DNA of 64,000 nt. Source: Afifella pfennigii DSM 17143. Lineage in GTDB: Bacteria > Pseudomonadota > Alphaproteobacteria > Rhizobiales > Afifellaceae. The DNA is taken from NCBI RefSeq assembly GCF_000688515.1, contig NZ_JHZK01000013.1, positions 1 to 64,000 on the forward strand. Reading direction: 5' to 3'. The translations under genes and the position numbers were made by a program. Positions 33,365-43,511 of this stretch are shown in pieces. The notes under the pieces are model-generated. The model did no database searches, was not told the DNA's origin, and worked only from the letters and a program-made list of their open reading frames with translations. Numbering within the stretch: position 1 is the first letter of the stretch; each line of letters starts with the position of its first letter.

Positions 33365-34069
33365 ATGGCCGATCATCTGAAGGAGCAGGCGGCGGCTGCC
33401 GCCTTGGAGGCGGTGCAGGACGGCATGCGGCTCGGTCTCGGCACCGGCTCCACCGCCGCCTGGTTCGTGCACCTGCTCGGCGACAGGGTCCGCGCCGGGC
33501 TGAACGTCGTCGGCGTGCCGACCTCCGAGGCGACGCGCCGCCAGGCCGTGGACGAGGGCATTGAGCTGACCAGCCTCGATGAGATCGACGCGCTCGACCT
33601 CACCGTCGACGGTGCCGACGAAATCGGCCCCGGCCTTGCCCTTATCAAGGGCGGCGGGGGGGCGCTGTTGCGCGAGAAGATCGTCGCTGCCGCCTCCGCC
33701 CGCATGATCGTCATCGCCGACGCCTCCAAGCAGGTCGATGAGCTGGGGGCGTTTCATCTACCCATCGAGGTAGTGCATTTCGGCCGCAAGGCGACCGAGC
33801 GAGCGGTGTCCGAGCTGGCGGCGGGTCTCGGCCTCACCGGTCCCTTGCGGTGGCGCATGGCTGGCGGCGAGTTCTTCGCCACCGATGAGGGGCATTTGAT
33901 TCTCGACGCATCTTTTGGCCGCATTCCTGATCCACAGGCGCTTGCGGACGGCTTGGCGCACATTCCGGGCGTCGTGGAGCACGGCCTCTTCCTGGGACTG
34001 GCCGACGAAGCGCTCATCGCCACGCATGAAGGCGTCAAAAGACTGTCCGGCGAGCCGTCACGGGCGTGA
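33365..34069 (+). CDS. rpiA: Ribose-5-phosphate isomerase A
   Basis: Interconverts ribose 5-phosphate and ribulose 5-phosphate in the pentose phosphate pathway. 234 residues: [38 protein letters not shown] with the catalytic Asp pair, [16 protein letters not shown] and [16 protein letters not shown] 33365 follows GGGGAGGGGCGGCG. Overlaps the open frame of the next gene by 4 bases, but that gene really starts further on. Confidence 0.95.
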   Translation: MADHLKEQAAAAALEAVQDGMRLGLGTGSTAAWFVHLLGDRVRAGLNVVGVPTSEATRRQAVDEGIELTSLDEIDALDLTVDGADEIGPGLALIKGGGGALLREKIVAAASARMIVIADASKQVDELGAFHLPIEVVHFGRKATERAVSELAAGLGLTGPLRWRMAGGEFFATDEGHLILDASFGRIPDPQALADGLAHIPGVVEHGLFLGLADEALIATHEGVKRLSGEPSRA

Positions 34070-34131
34070 CGGGCAGCAGCTTTTCCGTTATCGACGGCGC
34101 GTCACGCGTCGGCAGAGACCAGGAGACCTTC

Positions 34132-34707
34132 ATGTACCGTCTGATCGCGCTTTGCCTGCTCGCCCTTGCGGCCATCGTGCCGGTCCAGCACGCGGCCGCG
34201 CAGGACAGCACGCAGAACGCCTCCAGCCAGGACGAGCCGAGCGCGGAGCACATGCAGCTCGCCCGCCAGGTCCTGGCCGCATCGGGCCTTTCGCGTTCCT
34301 TCGACGAAATCCTGCCGACGGTGGCGGACGAAGCCAAGTCGACGCTCATCCGCGCCAACCCGCAGGCGCAGCTCGGCATTATCGAAATCGTCGACAAGGT
34401 GGCGCTGCAGATGGTCGATCGCCGTTCCGAGCTGGAGACTCGGCTCTCGCGCATCTGGGCGCTGAACTACAGCCAGCAGGAGCTGCAGGACCTGCTGACC
34501 TTCTTCCGGACCGAGACCGGCAAGAAGTTCGGCGTCAATCTCGTCGACCTGCTCGGTGCGCAGATCACCGTCAGCCAGGCTTGGGCGCAGGAGCTCGGCA
34601 CCGAGATGATGCAGCGCGCTACCGAGGAGCTGCAGAAGATCACCGCCAGCGAGGCGCAGAAGCTGCAGGCGGCCCCGCCGGAGACGCCGCAGCAGCAGAG
34701 CCAGTGA
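34132..34707 (+). CDS. DUF2059 exported protein
   Basis: A 191-residue protein with a signal peptide of about 22 residues (MYRLIALCLLALAAIVPVQHA) cleaved near AAAQDS. The body shows the DUF2059 pattern ARQVLAASGLSRSFDEILP and LNYSQQELQDLLTFFRTETGKKF, ending in a Gln/Pro-rich tail. Function unknown, periplasmic by signal. ATG 34132 is chosen for the signal peptide and AGGAG upstream. Lies between rpiA and gor on the same strand, probably one operon. Confidence 0.87.
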   Translation: MYRLIALCLLALAAIVPVQHAAAQDSTQNASSQDEPSAEHMQLARQVLAASGLSRSFDEILPTVADEAKSTLIRANPQAQLGIIEIVDKVALQMVDRRSELETRLSRIWALNYSQQELQDLLTFFRTETGKKFGVNLVDLLGAQITVSQAWAQELGTEMMQRATEELQKITASEAQKLQAAPPETPQQQSQ

Positions 34708-34759
34708 TCGCCTGCCGCGTTATTCGGCGAATTTGGTAGGACAGCAGGCCGGCAACGCC

Positions 34760-36163
34760 ATGAATGCACGCCGTCACGACTACGATCTCTTCGTCATCGG
34801 GGCCGGCTCAGGCGGCGTGCGAGCCGCGCGCCTTGCCGCCCAGACGGGTGCGCGCGTCGCCGTGGCGGAGGAAAGCCGCGTCGGCGGCACCTGCGTCATC
34901 CGCGGCTGCGTGCCCAAGAAGCTCCTCGTCTATGCCTCCCAGTTCGGCGAGGCCTTCCAGGACAGCATCGGCTATGGCTGGTCCTATGACGATGCTCGTT
35001 TCGACTGGCCTACTCTCATCGCCCATAAGGATCGCGAGATCGCCCGTCTGGAAGGCCTTTATCGCGCCAATCTCGAAAAGGCCGGGGTCGAGCTGATCGA
35101 CGAGCGCGCGGTGCTCGCCGGCGGCCACGACATCCATCTTCAGGGCTCCGGTCGCACCGTCTCGGCCGAGCGCATTCTGATCGCCACCGGGGGCCGGCCG
35201 AACCCGCATCAGGCGCTTGAGGGCCACGAGCTCTGCATCACCTCCGACGAGGCCTTCCATCTGGAAAAGCTGCCGGAGAAGATCGTCATCGCCGGCGGCG
35301 GTTATATCGCCGTGGAATTCGCCGGCATTTTCGCCTCCATGGGGGTGGAGACGACGATCCTCTATCGCGGCAAGGAGATCCTTCAGCGTTTCGACATGGA
35401 TCTTCGGCGCCTCCTGCATGCCGAATACGAGAACAAGGGCATCCACATTCGCTGCCAGGACGTCTTCGGGCGGGTGGAACGCCTCGATAACGGCTGGCTG
35501 CGCGGCACCTTTCTCGGCGGCGACTGCTACGATGCCGAACAGATCATGCTCGCCGTCGGTCGTCTTCCCAACACGGCGGGTCTCGGCCTGGAAAAGCTCG
35601 GCATCGAGACCGACAAGCGCGGCTCTATCTGCGTCGACGATTATTCGCGCACCAATGTGGAGCATGTCTGGGCGATTGGCGACGTCACCGACCGCATGCA
35701 ATTGACGCCGGTCGCCATCCACGAGGCGATGTGCTTCGTCGATACGGTCTTTCACGATCGGCCGACCCGTCCCGATTACGATTTCGTCCCCACCGCCGTT
35801 TTCTCGCAGCCGGAGATCGGCACGGTCGGCATGACGGAAGACGAGGCGCGCAAGAAGGTCGATCACCTCGCCATCTACAAGACCGTCTTCCGACCGATGA
35901 AGAACACGCTCGCCGGGCGCTCCGAGCGCATGCTGATGAAGCTCGTCGTCGATGCCGATACCGACAAGGTGCTCGGCGCCCACGTGCTCGGACCGGATGC
36001 CGGCGAGACGGCGCAGCTTCTCGGCATTTCGGTGAAGATGGGCGCCACCAAGGCCGATTTCGATCGCACTATGGCGGTGCATCCGACCGCGGCCGAGGAA
36101 CTTGTCACCATGTACAAGCCGACGGCCGTTATCCGCCGCGGCGAGGTGGTGGAGGCGGCCTGA
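34760..36163 (+). CDS. gor: Glutathione-disulfide reductase
   Basis: A 467-residue pyridine nucleotide-disulphide oxidoreductase. The FAD motif is DLFVIGAGSGGVRAARLAA, the redox-active disulphide lies in VGGTCVIRGCVPKKLLVYAS, the NADPH motif is VIAGGGYIAVEFAGIFASMG, and the C-terminal catalytic His lies in AVHPTAAEELVTM. Reduces GSSG with NADPH. ATG 34760 (MNARRHDYDLFVIG) is the natural family start. Downstream neighbours with gamma-glutamyl chemistry fit a glutathione theme. Confidence 0.94.
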   Translation: MNARRHDYDLFVIGAGSGGVRAARLAAQTGARVAVAEESRVGGTCVIRGCVPKKLLVYASQFGEAFQDSIGYGWSYDDARFDWPTLIAHKDREIARLEGLYRANLEKAGVELIDERAVLAGGHDIHLQGSGRTVSAERILIATGGRPNPHQALEGHELCITSDEAFHLEKLPEKIVIAGGGYIAVEFAGIFASMGVETTILYRGKEILQRFDMDLRRLLHAEYENKGIHIRCQDVFGRVERLDNGWLRGTFLGGDCYDAEQIMLAVGRLPNTAGLGLEKLGIETDKRGSICVDDYSRTNVEHVWAIGDVTDRMQLTPVAIHEAMCFVDTVFHDRPTRPDYDFVPTAVFSQPEIGTVGMTEDEARKKVDHLAIYKTVFRPMKNTLAGRSERMLMKLVVDADTDKVLGAHVLGPDAGETAQLLGISVKMGATKADFDRTMAVHPTAAEELVTMYKPTAVIRRGEVVEAA

Positions 36164-36169
36164 GCGGCC

Positions 36170-37384
36170 TCAGTAGACGCGCCGCAATCGCAAGGCCGCA
36201 AAAGTCGCTAAGAGCCCGCCGAGCGCCAGGAGGCTGAAAGTCAGCCCCCAACTGACGGGCAGGGAGAAATCCTGCCCCCGCGCGAAGTCCAGAACGCCGC
36301 CGGCCGCGATCGGCGCGACAGCGCCCGCCCCGAAACCTAAAAGCGCGCGCACGGCAAGCACCTGGCCGAGCACGCCGGGCTCGGTCGTCTCCGTCAGCGC
36401 CACCGTCAGCACGGGCGAATCGGCGATGGAGGAGACCGATTGCAGCATGGCGAGCGTGGCGAGGATGACGAGCGGGGCCGTCACCAGCCAGCCGAGCGAG
36501 AAGGAGATCGCCGTGGCGATCGCCGCGACGCCGACGAGCACGGTGCGCCTTCCGAGCCGGTCCGACAGGCCGCCCATGCTGAAGGAGGCGCCGGCGCCGA
36601 GAAGATGCATGCCGGCGATGAGAAGCGCGCTCTGGCCGCTGGCAAAGCCGAGATCCTGGCCGGAAAGAGCGAAGGCGGCCGCCAGAAGCGCCGGCATCCA
36701 AGCCCAGGCTCCGAGAAGCTCCCAGGAATGGAAGACGTAGCCGGCCGTCAGAAGCCGGGTCTCGCGCGCCCGCCAAAGCGCCTCCAAGATGCCGTGCCCG
36801 GCCTGGCGCGGATGGATGGTGTTCTCGCTTTCCCGCAGGAGCGCAAGCAGGATGACGGAACCGATGCCCGGCACGATTCCGGCGAGCAGGAAGGCCGTCT
36901 GGTAGTCCGCAAGCGACAGGCAGGCGCCCGTCAAGGCCAGGGAGAAGGCGTAGCCGACGGAGGTGGAGGCGATCAGCCAGCCCATCGCCGCCCCGCGCCT
37001 TCCGCTGGCCGCGCGCTCCGAAAACAGCATGATGAGCGGCGTGTAGATGCCGCCCTGTGACAGCCCGATCAGCGCGTAAAGGACGAGCGCGCTCCCCCAG
37101 TCGCGAGCAAACAGGCCGAAGAGGAGCGAGGAGAGGGCGCTCGCCACGGCCGAGACCTGCACCATGCGCTTGGCGCCGAAATGGTCGGAAGCCCAGGCGA
37201 AGACGAAGAGCGAGACGGCGTAGGCGACCGTGAAGGCGGAAACCACGGCGCCGGCGCTCGCGGCGGAGATGCCCCATTCTTGCTGCAGCACCGGGATGGC
37301 GGCCGCCACCGTCATGAAATTGGCGAAAAGGAAGACGCGGGAGAGACAGACGAGCATCGTCCATCGTCCGACGGAGAACGTCAT
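36170..37384 (-). CDS. MFS transporter
   Basis: A 404-residue major facilitator with 12 predicted helices: SRVFLFANFMTVAAAIPVLQQEWGISAASAGAVVSAF, WASDHFGAKRM (motif A), GLSQGGIYTPLIMLFSERA and LGGLSDRLGRRTV-like repeats in both halves. Substrate unknown; the general pattern resembles drug or organic-anion transporters. ATG 37384 (MTFSVGRW) is preferred over a long upstream frame. Ends 6 bases from the end of gor, convergent. Confidence 0.86.
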   Translation of the reverse strand: MTFSVGRWTMLVCLSRVFLFANFMTVAAAIPVLQQEWGISAASAGAVVSAFTVAYAVSLFVFAWASDHFGAKRMVQVSAVASALSSLLFGLFARDWGSALVLYALIGLSQGGIYTPLIMLFSERAASGRRGAAMGWLIASTSVGYAFSLALTGACLSLADYQTAFLLAGIVPGIGSVILLALLRESENTIHPRQAGHGILEALWRARETRLLTAGYVFHSWELLGAWAWMPALLAAAFALSGQDLGFASGQSALLIAGMHLLGAGASFSMGGLSDRLGRRTVLVGVAAIATAISFSLGWLVTAPLVILATLAMLQSVSSIADSPVLTVALTETTEPGVLGQVLAVRALLGFGAGAVAPIAAGGVLDFARGQDFSLPVSWGLTFSLLALGGLLATFAALRLRRVY

Positions 37385-37565
37385 GGCCCTTCCTTGGCTA
37401 AAGACGCGGAACGGGCAGGGAGCGCCCAATGGTGTGCCGGGACGCTGTAGGCCGATTTCGCTGCTGCGTCGAGCCGGCCGCACAGCTGGCACATCGATGG
37501 AGGCGAAGCTGGCAGATTAGGCCGCAAGGCCCTAGATTCCCGCGCGAGATGCCGAAAGGATCTGC

Positions 37566-38153
37566 ATGTTCACCTGTTTCGGATACGGCTCGCTGGTCAA
37601 CCGTGCGACCCTGTCTGAGGCAAGCAAGGTCGCGCCGGGGCGACTGAAGGGCTGGCGCCGCGCCTGGCGCCATTCCGGCAAGACCGCCTATGGCGGGCGC
37701 TGCACGCTGACCGTGGTTGAGGACGAGGCCTGCGAGATCTGGGGCGCCATCGTGGCGATCCCGCTTGCCGAGCGGCCCGATCTCGACCGGCGCGAGGCGC
37801 AATACGACGCCGTGGCGCCGCCGGGCGAGCACGTCACCTGGTTCGAAGGCCGCCCGCAGGGCTGGCCCGATCCGCATCTTTATGTCGGCCATGCCGAATA
37901 CGGCCGGCCGGGCGATGCCGACAACCCCATCATGCTCTCCTATCTCGACGTGGTGATCGCCGGCTTTCACGCCGCCTATGGCGAGGAAGGCGTGGCGCAC
38001 TTCCTGGAGACGACGGCCGAATGGCACGTGCCGATCCTCAACGACCGCGCCGCGCCGCGCTATCCGCGCGCGCTCCTTCTCAGCGAGCGCGAGAGGGGGA
38101 TTGTCGACGAGGCGATAAAGGCCGCCGGAGCGGTGAAGATCAGGCGGGGCTAG
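37566..38153 (+). CDS. Gamma-glutamylcyclotransferase family protein
   Basis: A 195-residue protein with a gamma-glutamylcyclotransferase-like fold: the N-terminal FGYGSLVNRATL is the substrate-binding motif, followed by GWRRAW and VEDEACEIWGAIVAIP. In the family a Glu acts as general base, and known members form 5-oxoproline from gamma-glutamyl compounds or glutathione. Here activity is inferred only. The 3' end overlaps the carboxylate-amine ligase gene by 14 bases, tail to tail. Confidence 0.82.
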   Translation: MFTCFGYGSLVNRATLSEASKVAPGRLKGWRRAWRHSGKTAYGGRCTLTVVEDEACEIWGAIVAIPLAERPDLDRREAQYDAVAPPGEHVTWFEGRPQGWPDPHLYVGHAEYGRPGDADNPIMLSYLDVVIAGFHAAYGEEGVAHFLETTAEWHVPILNDRAAPRYPRALLLSERERGIVDEAIKAAGAVKIRRG

Positions 38154-39327
38154 CCTGCGGAGCAACGACGGTGCGCGGCGCCGGATCGTGACAGCCGGCG
38201 AGCGTTTCGGCCAGCAGATGGTCGACCACCTCGCGTAGCGCCTCCGCCTCGCTCGCCCCGGCCTCGATGGCATTTTCGTAGACGGCGAGCTGCTTGTCGG
38301 CGCTGGTGCCGCCGGAGGCGATGCCGCGGATGCGCTCCACCTCCGCGGCGCAGCCGAAATGGTCGGCATCCTCGGCGACAAGATCGATGATCTCGCCGGC
38401 GAGCTCGTGGAAAGGCACCAGCTCGCCGCGGCCGAAATCGATGAGCTCGCCCTCCGATCCGTGCCGCTGTGCGATCCAGCGGTTCTCGGCGATCAGCGCC
38501 ATCGGATAGTGGCGCCAACGCTGGTTGTCGCGTCTGAGGCGCCACAGCATGCGCGCCAGGCAGCGGAAGGTGGCGGCGATGGCGAGCGCGTCGTCGAGAT
38601 GCGTGCACACATCGGTGACGCGCATCTCCAGGGTGGGAAAGCGCACCGAGGGGCGCAGGTCCCACCAAATCTTGGTGGCGTCCTCAATGACGCCGGCGCC
38701 GGTCAAGACCGAGACGAAGCGCTCAAACTCGCCCCAGGAGGAGAAGCGCTCCGGCGGCCCTGAGCGGGGCAGGGCGTCGAAGACGGTGAGGCGGAAGGAT
38801 TTCAGCCCCGCCTTGCGCCCCTGCCAGAAGGGCGAGGAGGTGGAAAGGCACAGAAGGTGCGGCAGGAAATAGGCGAGCTGGTTGTGCAGGTCGATCCTGA
38901 GCTCCGCATCCTCCACCCCGACATGGATATGCATGCCGCAGATGACCAGTCGCCGGCCGACCACCTGCAGGCTTTCCGCGATCTCGCGATAGCGCGGCTT
39001 GTCGGTGGAGCGCTGCTCGCTCCATTGGGCGAAGGGATGCGTGGAGGCGGCCATCGGCGCCAGGCCGTACTTGCCCGCCTCTTCGGCGATGGTGCTGCGC
39101 AGGCGCACGAGCTCGCGGCGCGCTTCGGCGAGGCTGGCGCAGACCGGTGTGCCGACCTCTATTTGGCAGCGCAGGAATTCCGGCGCCACGGAATTACCGA
39201 GGATTTCCTGGCAGGAGGTAAGAAGCTGTTCCGGCGGATCGACGCAAAGGTCACGGCTATTCTTGTCGACGAGGAGATACTCCTCCTCGACGCCGATGGT
39301 AAACTTCGGCTCTTCCGCTGCCATCAT
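38140..39327 (-). CDS. YbdK-type carboxylate-amine ligase (glutamate-cysteine ligase-like)
   Basis: A 395-residue GCS2-family enzyme. FTIGVEEEYLLVDKNSRDL, EFLRCQIEVGTPVCASLAEAR, ICGMHIHVGVED and FPTLEMRVTDVCTHLDD carry the ATP/metal residues. E. coli YbdK shows weak gamma-glutamylcysteine ligase activity; the native substrate is not settled. ATG 39327 or 39324 is preferred; an in-frame ATG at 39390 adds a basic extension. It is divergent from DAHP synthase. Confidence 0.88.
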   Translation of the reverse strand: MMAAEEPKFTIGVEEEYLLVDKNSRDLCVDPPEQLLTSCQEILGNSVAPEFLRCQIEVGTPVCASLAEARRELVRLRSTIAEEAGKYGLAPMAASTHPFAQWSEQRSTDKPRYREIAESLQVVGRRLVICGMHIHVGVEDAELRIDLHNQLAYFLPHLLCLSTSSPFWQGRKAGLKSFRLTVFDALPRSGPPERFSSWGEFERFVSVLTGAGVIEDATKIWWDLRPSVRFPTLEMRVTDVCTHLDDALAIAATFRCLARMLWRLRRDNQRWRHYPMALIAENRWIAQRHGSEGELIDFGRGELVPFHELAGEIIDLVAEDADHFGCAAEVERIRGIASGGTSADKQLAVYENAIEAGASEAEALREVVDHLLAETLAGCHDPAPRTVVAPQASPA

Positions 39328-39517
39328 GCGATTTTGCGTGCTTCGCGGCTCGCGCGCAAGCGCGCGCTTTGCCGGCAAGGTCTTCTGCATGCGGCGCTTT
39401 GTGCCCTGCCGGGTTGACGCTGGAAGCCGAAGGGTCGATAGCGTAGCGCGCAGATAAAAGGCCGGGTCGAGCCTGCCGAAGGCGGGCGCTCGCGTCCTGC
39501 TGTCGAAGAGTTGCGAT

Positions 39518-40900
39518 ATGGATAGCAAGTGGAGCCCGGCCTCCTGGCGTGGCCGACCGATCGAGCAGGTCCCGGACTACCCGGACCCTGAGGCGCTGGA
39601 GAGCGTGGAAGCGCGGCTTGCCACCTATCCGCCACTGGTGTTCGCCGGCGAGGCGCGCAAGCTGAAGAAGGCGCTCGCCGAGGCGGCGGAAGGCAGGGCC
39701 TTCCTGCTCCAGGGCGGCGATTGCGCCGAGAGCTTCGTGGAGCACGGCGCCGATACGATCCGCGACTTCTTCCGCGTCTTCCTGCAGATGGCGGTGGTTC
39801 TCACCTTCGCCGGCCGCTCGCCGGTGGTGAAGGTCGGCCGCATCGCCGGCCAGTTCGCCAAGCCTCGCTCTTCCCCGACGGAGCGCCAGGGCGATATCGA
39901 GCTGCCCACCTATCGCGGCGACATCATCAACGGCATCGAGTTCGACGAGGCCTCAAGGCTGCCCGATCCTGTGCGCCTGGAGATGGCCTATCGCCAGTCG
40001 GCAGCGACGCTCAACCTCTTGCGTGCTTTCGCGCAGGGCGGCTTCGCCAATCTGGAGCATGTGCATCAATGGATGCTGAGCTTCATCAAGGACAGCCCGC
40101 AGGCGCATCGCTACCAGGCGCTGGCCGACCAGATCAGCGAGACGCTCGGCTTCATGCGCGCCATCGGGCTGGATGCCGATTCCACGCCCTCGCTGCGCCA
40201 GACGGATTTCTTCACCAGCCACGAAGCGCTGCTTCTGGGTTATGAGCAGGCGCTGACGCGCGTCGATTCCACCTCCGGCGACTGGTACGCCACCTCCGGC
40301 CATCTTCTGTGGATCGGCGACCGCACGCGCCAGCCGGAGAACGCCCATGTCGAGTTCTGCCGGGGCATCAAGAACCCGCTCGGCCTGAAATGCGGGCCCT
40401 CGATGGACGCCGACGGGCTGCTGCGCCTCATCGACCTCCTCAACCCGGCGAACGAGCCGGGCCGGCTGACGCTGATCACCCGCTTCGGCGCCAAGGAGAT
40501 CGGCAAGATGCTGCCGCCGCTCATCCGCGCCGTGGAGCGGGAAGGGCGCAAGGTCCTCTGGTCGTGCGACCCGATGCACGGCAACACCGTCAAGGCGGCG
40601 AACGGCTACAAGACGCGGCCCTTCACATCGATCCTGGAGGAGGTGGAGGACTTCTTCGCCATCCATGCGGCGGAAGGCACCCATGCCGGCGGCATGCATA
40701 TCGAGATGACGGGCAAGAACGTCACCGAATGCATCGGCGGCGCGCGCGCCGTGGAGGTGGAGCATCTGTCGGACCGCTACCACACCCATTGCGACCCGCG
40801 TCTCAACGCCGACCAGGCGCTGGAACTGGCTTTCCTGGTCGCCGAGCTTTTGCGCAAGGAGCGGGTGAACCGGGAATCCAGGCAGCTCGCGGCCGGCTGA
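39518..40900 (+). CDS. aroG: Class II 3-deoxy-7-phosphoheptulonate synthase (DAHP synthase)
   Basis: Condenses phosphoenolpyruvate and erythrose 4-phosphate in the first step of the shikimate pathway. A 460-residue plant-type (class II) enzyme: [96 protein letters not shown] and [16 protein letters not shown], with the metal-binding Cys, His, Glu and Asp residues in these motifs. Full length and clearly functional by sequence. Confidence 0.95.
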   Translation: MDSKWSPASWRGRPIEQVPDYPDPEALESVEARLATYPPLVFAGEARKLKKALAEAAEGRAFLLQGGDCAESFVEHGADTIRDFFRVFLQMAVVLTFAGRSPVVKVGRIAGQFAKPRSSPTERQGDIELPTYRGDIINGIEFDEASRLPDPVRLEMAYRQSAATLNLLRAFAQGGFANLEHVHQWMLSFIKDSPQAHRYQALADQISETLGFMRAIGLDADSTPSLRQTDFFTSHEALLLGYEQALTRVDSTSGDWYATSGHLLWIGDRTRQPENAHVEFCRGIKNPLGLKCGPSMDADGLLRLIDLLNPANEPGRLTLITRFGAKEIGKMLPPLIRAVEREGRKVLWSCDPMHGNTVKAANGYKTRPFTSILEEVEDFFAIHAAEGTHAGGMHIEMTGKNVTECIGGARAVEVEHLSDRYHTHCDPRLNADQALELAFLVAELLRKERVNRESRQLAAG

Positions 40901-40905
40901 GGCGG

Positions 40906-41322
40906 GTGCCCCTTTCCGGCAGCTGCGCCTGCGGGGCGGTAACGTTCTCCCTCGCCGGCGGGGCGGGGCCGGTAAGGGCCTGCCACTGCACCGCCTGCCG
41001 CAAGCAATCCGGCCATTTCTGGGCGGCGAGCCAGGCCGCGAAAGCCGATCTCATCATCGCCGGCACGGAATATGTTCGCTGGTTCCGTGCTTCGCCGCAG
41101 GCCCGCCGAGGCTTCTGCGAGCTCTGCGGCTCCACGCTCTTCTTCGAGAAGCCTGGCAGCGAGCGCATCTCCTTCTCTGCCGGCGCGCTCGACGGCGAGA
41201 CGGGGCTTTCCCTTGCTGCGCACATTTTCGTGGCGGAGAAGGGCGACTACTACGATATCACTGGTGATGTGCCGTGTTTCGACGGCTTCGACGCGGCGGC
41301 TAGGGAACGGGGCGAGGAATGA
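40906..41322 (+). CDS. GFA/CENP-V family zinc protein
   Basis: A 138-residue protein with the GFA (glutathione-dependent formaldehyde-activating-like) zinc pattern: SGSCACGAVTF, ACHCTACRKQSGHFW and GFCELCGSTLFFE, in total seven Cys for two zinc sites. The family binds glutathione in some members, but most are of unknown activity. The GTG at 40906 has GAGG upstream and lies 6 bases after the DAHP synthase stop. Its stop overlaps the dgkA start (ATGA). A second family member is at 55957. Confidence 0.85.
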   Translation: MPLSGSCACGAVTFSLAGGAGPVRACHCTACRKQSGHFWAASQAAKADLIIAGTEYVRWFRASPQARRGFCELCGSTLFFEKPGSERISFSAGALDGETGLSLAAHIFVAEKGDYYDITGDVPCFDGFDAAARERGEE

Positions 41323-41753
41323 GCGACGGCACCAAGGCGCGCGGGGCGGTCGCGGGAAACCGCAAACGCCAGGCGGCAATCCCCGGAAGGGGCGGCCTGC
41401 GCCGCATCGCCGAAGCCTCGCTCAATTCCCTGCGCGGGCTGAAGAACGCTCTCGGCACGGAAGCGGCCGTGCAGCAGGAAGTGGCAGTGCTTGCCCTCGG
41501 CGTGCCGCTCGCCTTTTTCGTCGCCAGCGATGCCTGGACCTGGCTCGCCCTCGTGGGCAGCCTGCTCTTCGTGCTGACGGTTGAGCTTCTCAACACTGCG
41601 GTGGAGCGGCTGTGCAACCACGTGACGCCGGAACGGCACGAGGCGATCCGTGTCACCAAGGACATAGCTTCCGCCGGCGTCTTCTTCTCCCTGGTCCTGG
41701 CGGGCCTCGTCTGGAGCGTCGCCATTCTTCAGCGACTTGGCTGGATCGGTTGA
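41319..41753 (+). CDS. dgkA: Diacylglycerol kinase
   Basis: A 144-residue integral-membrane kinase that phosphorylates diacylglycerol to phosphatidic acid. The core RIAEASLNSLRGLKNALGTEAAVQQEVAVL, LLFVLTVELLNTAVERLCNHV and RVTKDIASAGVFFSLV contain the catalytic Glu and Asn residues, with three membrane helices. The N-terminal 25 residues are basic and longer than in E. coli. Coupled to the GFA gene by ATGA. Confidence 0.92.
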   Translation: MSDGTKARGAVAGNRKRQAAIPGRGGLRRIAEASLNSLRGLKNALGTEAAVQQEVAVLALGVPLAFFVASDAWTWLALVGSLLFVLTVELLNTAVERLCNHVTPERHEAIRVTKDIASAGVFFSLVLAGLVWSVAILQRLGWIG

Positions 41754-41838
41754 CAGAGCGCGCTCCCGGGCTCTCACACCCGTTGCTCTGCCGATAGGCG
41801 CGGGCTAATCCCGGCCGGCAAAGTCAACCGAGGCCCGC

Positions 41839-43503
41839 ATGACCACCGATCTGCTGCGCATCGCGATCGCCCAGCTCAATCCGATTGTCGGCGACGTCGC
41901 CGGCAATCTGTGGAAGGCGCGCAATGCCCGCCGCGAGGCAGCCGAGAAGGGCGCCGATCTCATCGTCTTCTCCGAACTTTTCCTTGCCGGCTATCCGCCC
42001 GAGGATCTGGTGCTGCGCGGCAGCTTCCAGGAAGCCTGCCTGACGGCGCTGAACGAGCTTGTCGCCGAGACTGGCGACGGCGGGCCGGGCGTCCTCGTCG
42101 GGCTGCCCTATCGCGAGGGCGACAAGCTCTTCAACAGCGTGGCGCTGGCCGATCACGGCGAACTGATCGGCATTCGCCACAAGGTCGAGCTACCGAACTA
42201 TGCCGTTTTCGACGAGAAGCGCGTCTTTCATCCAGGGCCGCTGCCGGGGCCGCTCGGCTTTCGCGGCGTGCGCCTCGGCGTGCCTATCTGCGAGGATATC
42301 TGGACGGACGAGGTGAGCGAATGCCTTGCGGAGACCGGCGCGGAGCTCCTCATCGTGCCCAACGGCTCGCCCTATGAGCGCCGCAAGATCGACATTCGCA
42401 TGCAGATGGCGCTCGCCCGCGTGGTGGAGACCGGGCTGCCGCTGATTTACGCCAACCAGGTTGGAGGCCAGGACGAGCTCGTCTTCGATGGCGGCTCTTT
42501 CGGCCTGGCGGCGGATCGCATGCTGGCTTTCCAGATGCCGCAATTCACCGAGGAGGTAACGCTGACGGCCTGGCGGCGCGGCGAGGATGGCTGGGCGCTG
42601 AGCGAGGGCCCTTTCGTGACCCTGGCCGATCAGGTGAGCGCCGACTGGCAGGCCTGCGTGCTCGGCCTCAGGGATTACGTCGACAAGAACCGTTTTCCGG
42701 GCGTCGTCCTCGGCCTTTCCGGCGGTATCGATTCGGCCCTGTGCGCGGCGATCGCCGTCGACGCGCTCGGGCCCCAGCGTGTGCATTGCGTCATGCTGCC
42801 CTACCGCTACACCTCGTCGGAAAGCCTGAAGGACGCGCAGGAATGCGCCAGGGCGCTCGGCGTGCGCTACGACACCGTGCCGATCGGCGAGGCGGTGGAA
42901 GCGATGGAGCGCATGCTGGCGCCGCTTTTCGCCGGCCATCCTTCCGACGTGACGGAGGAGAACATCCAGTCGCGCGTGCGCGGCACGACGCTGATGGCGA
43001 TCTCCAACAAGTTCGGCTCCATGCTGGTGACGACCGGCAACAAGTCGGAGATGTCGGTGGGCTATGCCACGCTCTACGGCGACATGAACGGCGGCTTCAA
43101 TCCGATCAAGGACCTCTATAAGACCGAGGTCTACAATCTCGCCCGCTGGCGCAATGCCAACCGGCCGGACGGGCTTTTCGGGCCGGCGGGAACGGTGATC
43201 CCTGAAAACGTCATCCAGAAAGCGCCGAGCGCGGAGCTGCGCGAGGGCCAGAGGGACCAGGATACGCTGCCGCCCTACGACATTCTCGACGCCATCCTGG
43301 AAGGCCTGGTGGAGAAGGAAACGAGCGCCGCCGATCTGGTGGCGGAGGGATTTGAGGCCGACACGGTGAAACGGGTGCAAAAGCTTCTTTACGTCGCCGA
43401 ATACAAACGCCGGCAGGCCGCGCCCGGCGTCAAGGTTACCTCACGGCATTTCGGCCGCGACCGGCGCTATCCGATCGTCAATGGCTGGCGCGACGCGGTG
43501 TGA
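41839..43503 (+). CDS. nadE: Glutamine-dependent NAD+ synthase
   Basis: A 554-residue two-domain enzyme. The N-terminal nitrilase-like glutaminase has the Glu/Lys/Cys triad in [30 protein letters not shown] and [16 protein letters not shown]. The C-terminal synthetase has the P-loop [22 protein letters not shown], and [18 protein letters not shown]-like and [13 protein letters not shown] text. It converts deamido-NAD to NAD. Its stop overlaps an in-frame GTG of gltX. Confidence 0.95.
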   Translation: MTTDLLRIAIAQLNPIVGDVAGNLWKARNARREAAEKGADLIVFSELFLAGYPPEDLVLRGSFQEACLTALNELVAETGDGGPGVLVGLPYREGDKLFNSVALADHGELIGIRHKVELPNYAVFDEKRVFHPGPLPGPLGFRGVRLGVPICEDIWTDEVSECLAETGAELLIVPNGSPYERRKIDIRMQMALARVVETGLPLIYANQVGGQDELVFDGGSFGLAADRMLAFQMPQFTEEVTLTAWRRGEDGWALSEGPFVTLADQVSADWQACVLGLRDYVDKNRFPGVVLGLSGGIDSALCAAIAVDALGPQRVHCVMLPYRYTSSESLKDAQECARALGVRYDTVPIGEAVEAMERMLAPLFAGHPSDVTEENIQSRVRGTTLMAISNKFGSMLVTTGNKSEMSVGYATLYGDMNGGFNPIKDLYKTEVYNLARWRNANRPDGLFGPAGTVIPENVIQKAPSAELREGQRDQDTLPPYDILDAILEGLVEKETSAADLVAEGFEADTVKRVQKLLYVAEYKRRQAAPGVKVTSRHFGRDRRYPIVNGWRDAV

Positions 43504-43511
43504 GTGCTGAC

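Noticed and set aside
36164-36169. Terminator between convergent gor and the MFS gene
   Set aside because: The 6-base gap leaves no room, and GGCC-rich palindromes there are within coding sequence.
39328-39528. 67-residue N-terminal extension of the YbdK-type ligase
   Set aside because: It would overlap the DAHP synthase start and has no family similarity. ATG 39327 fits the family.
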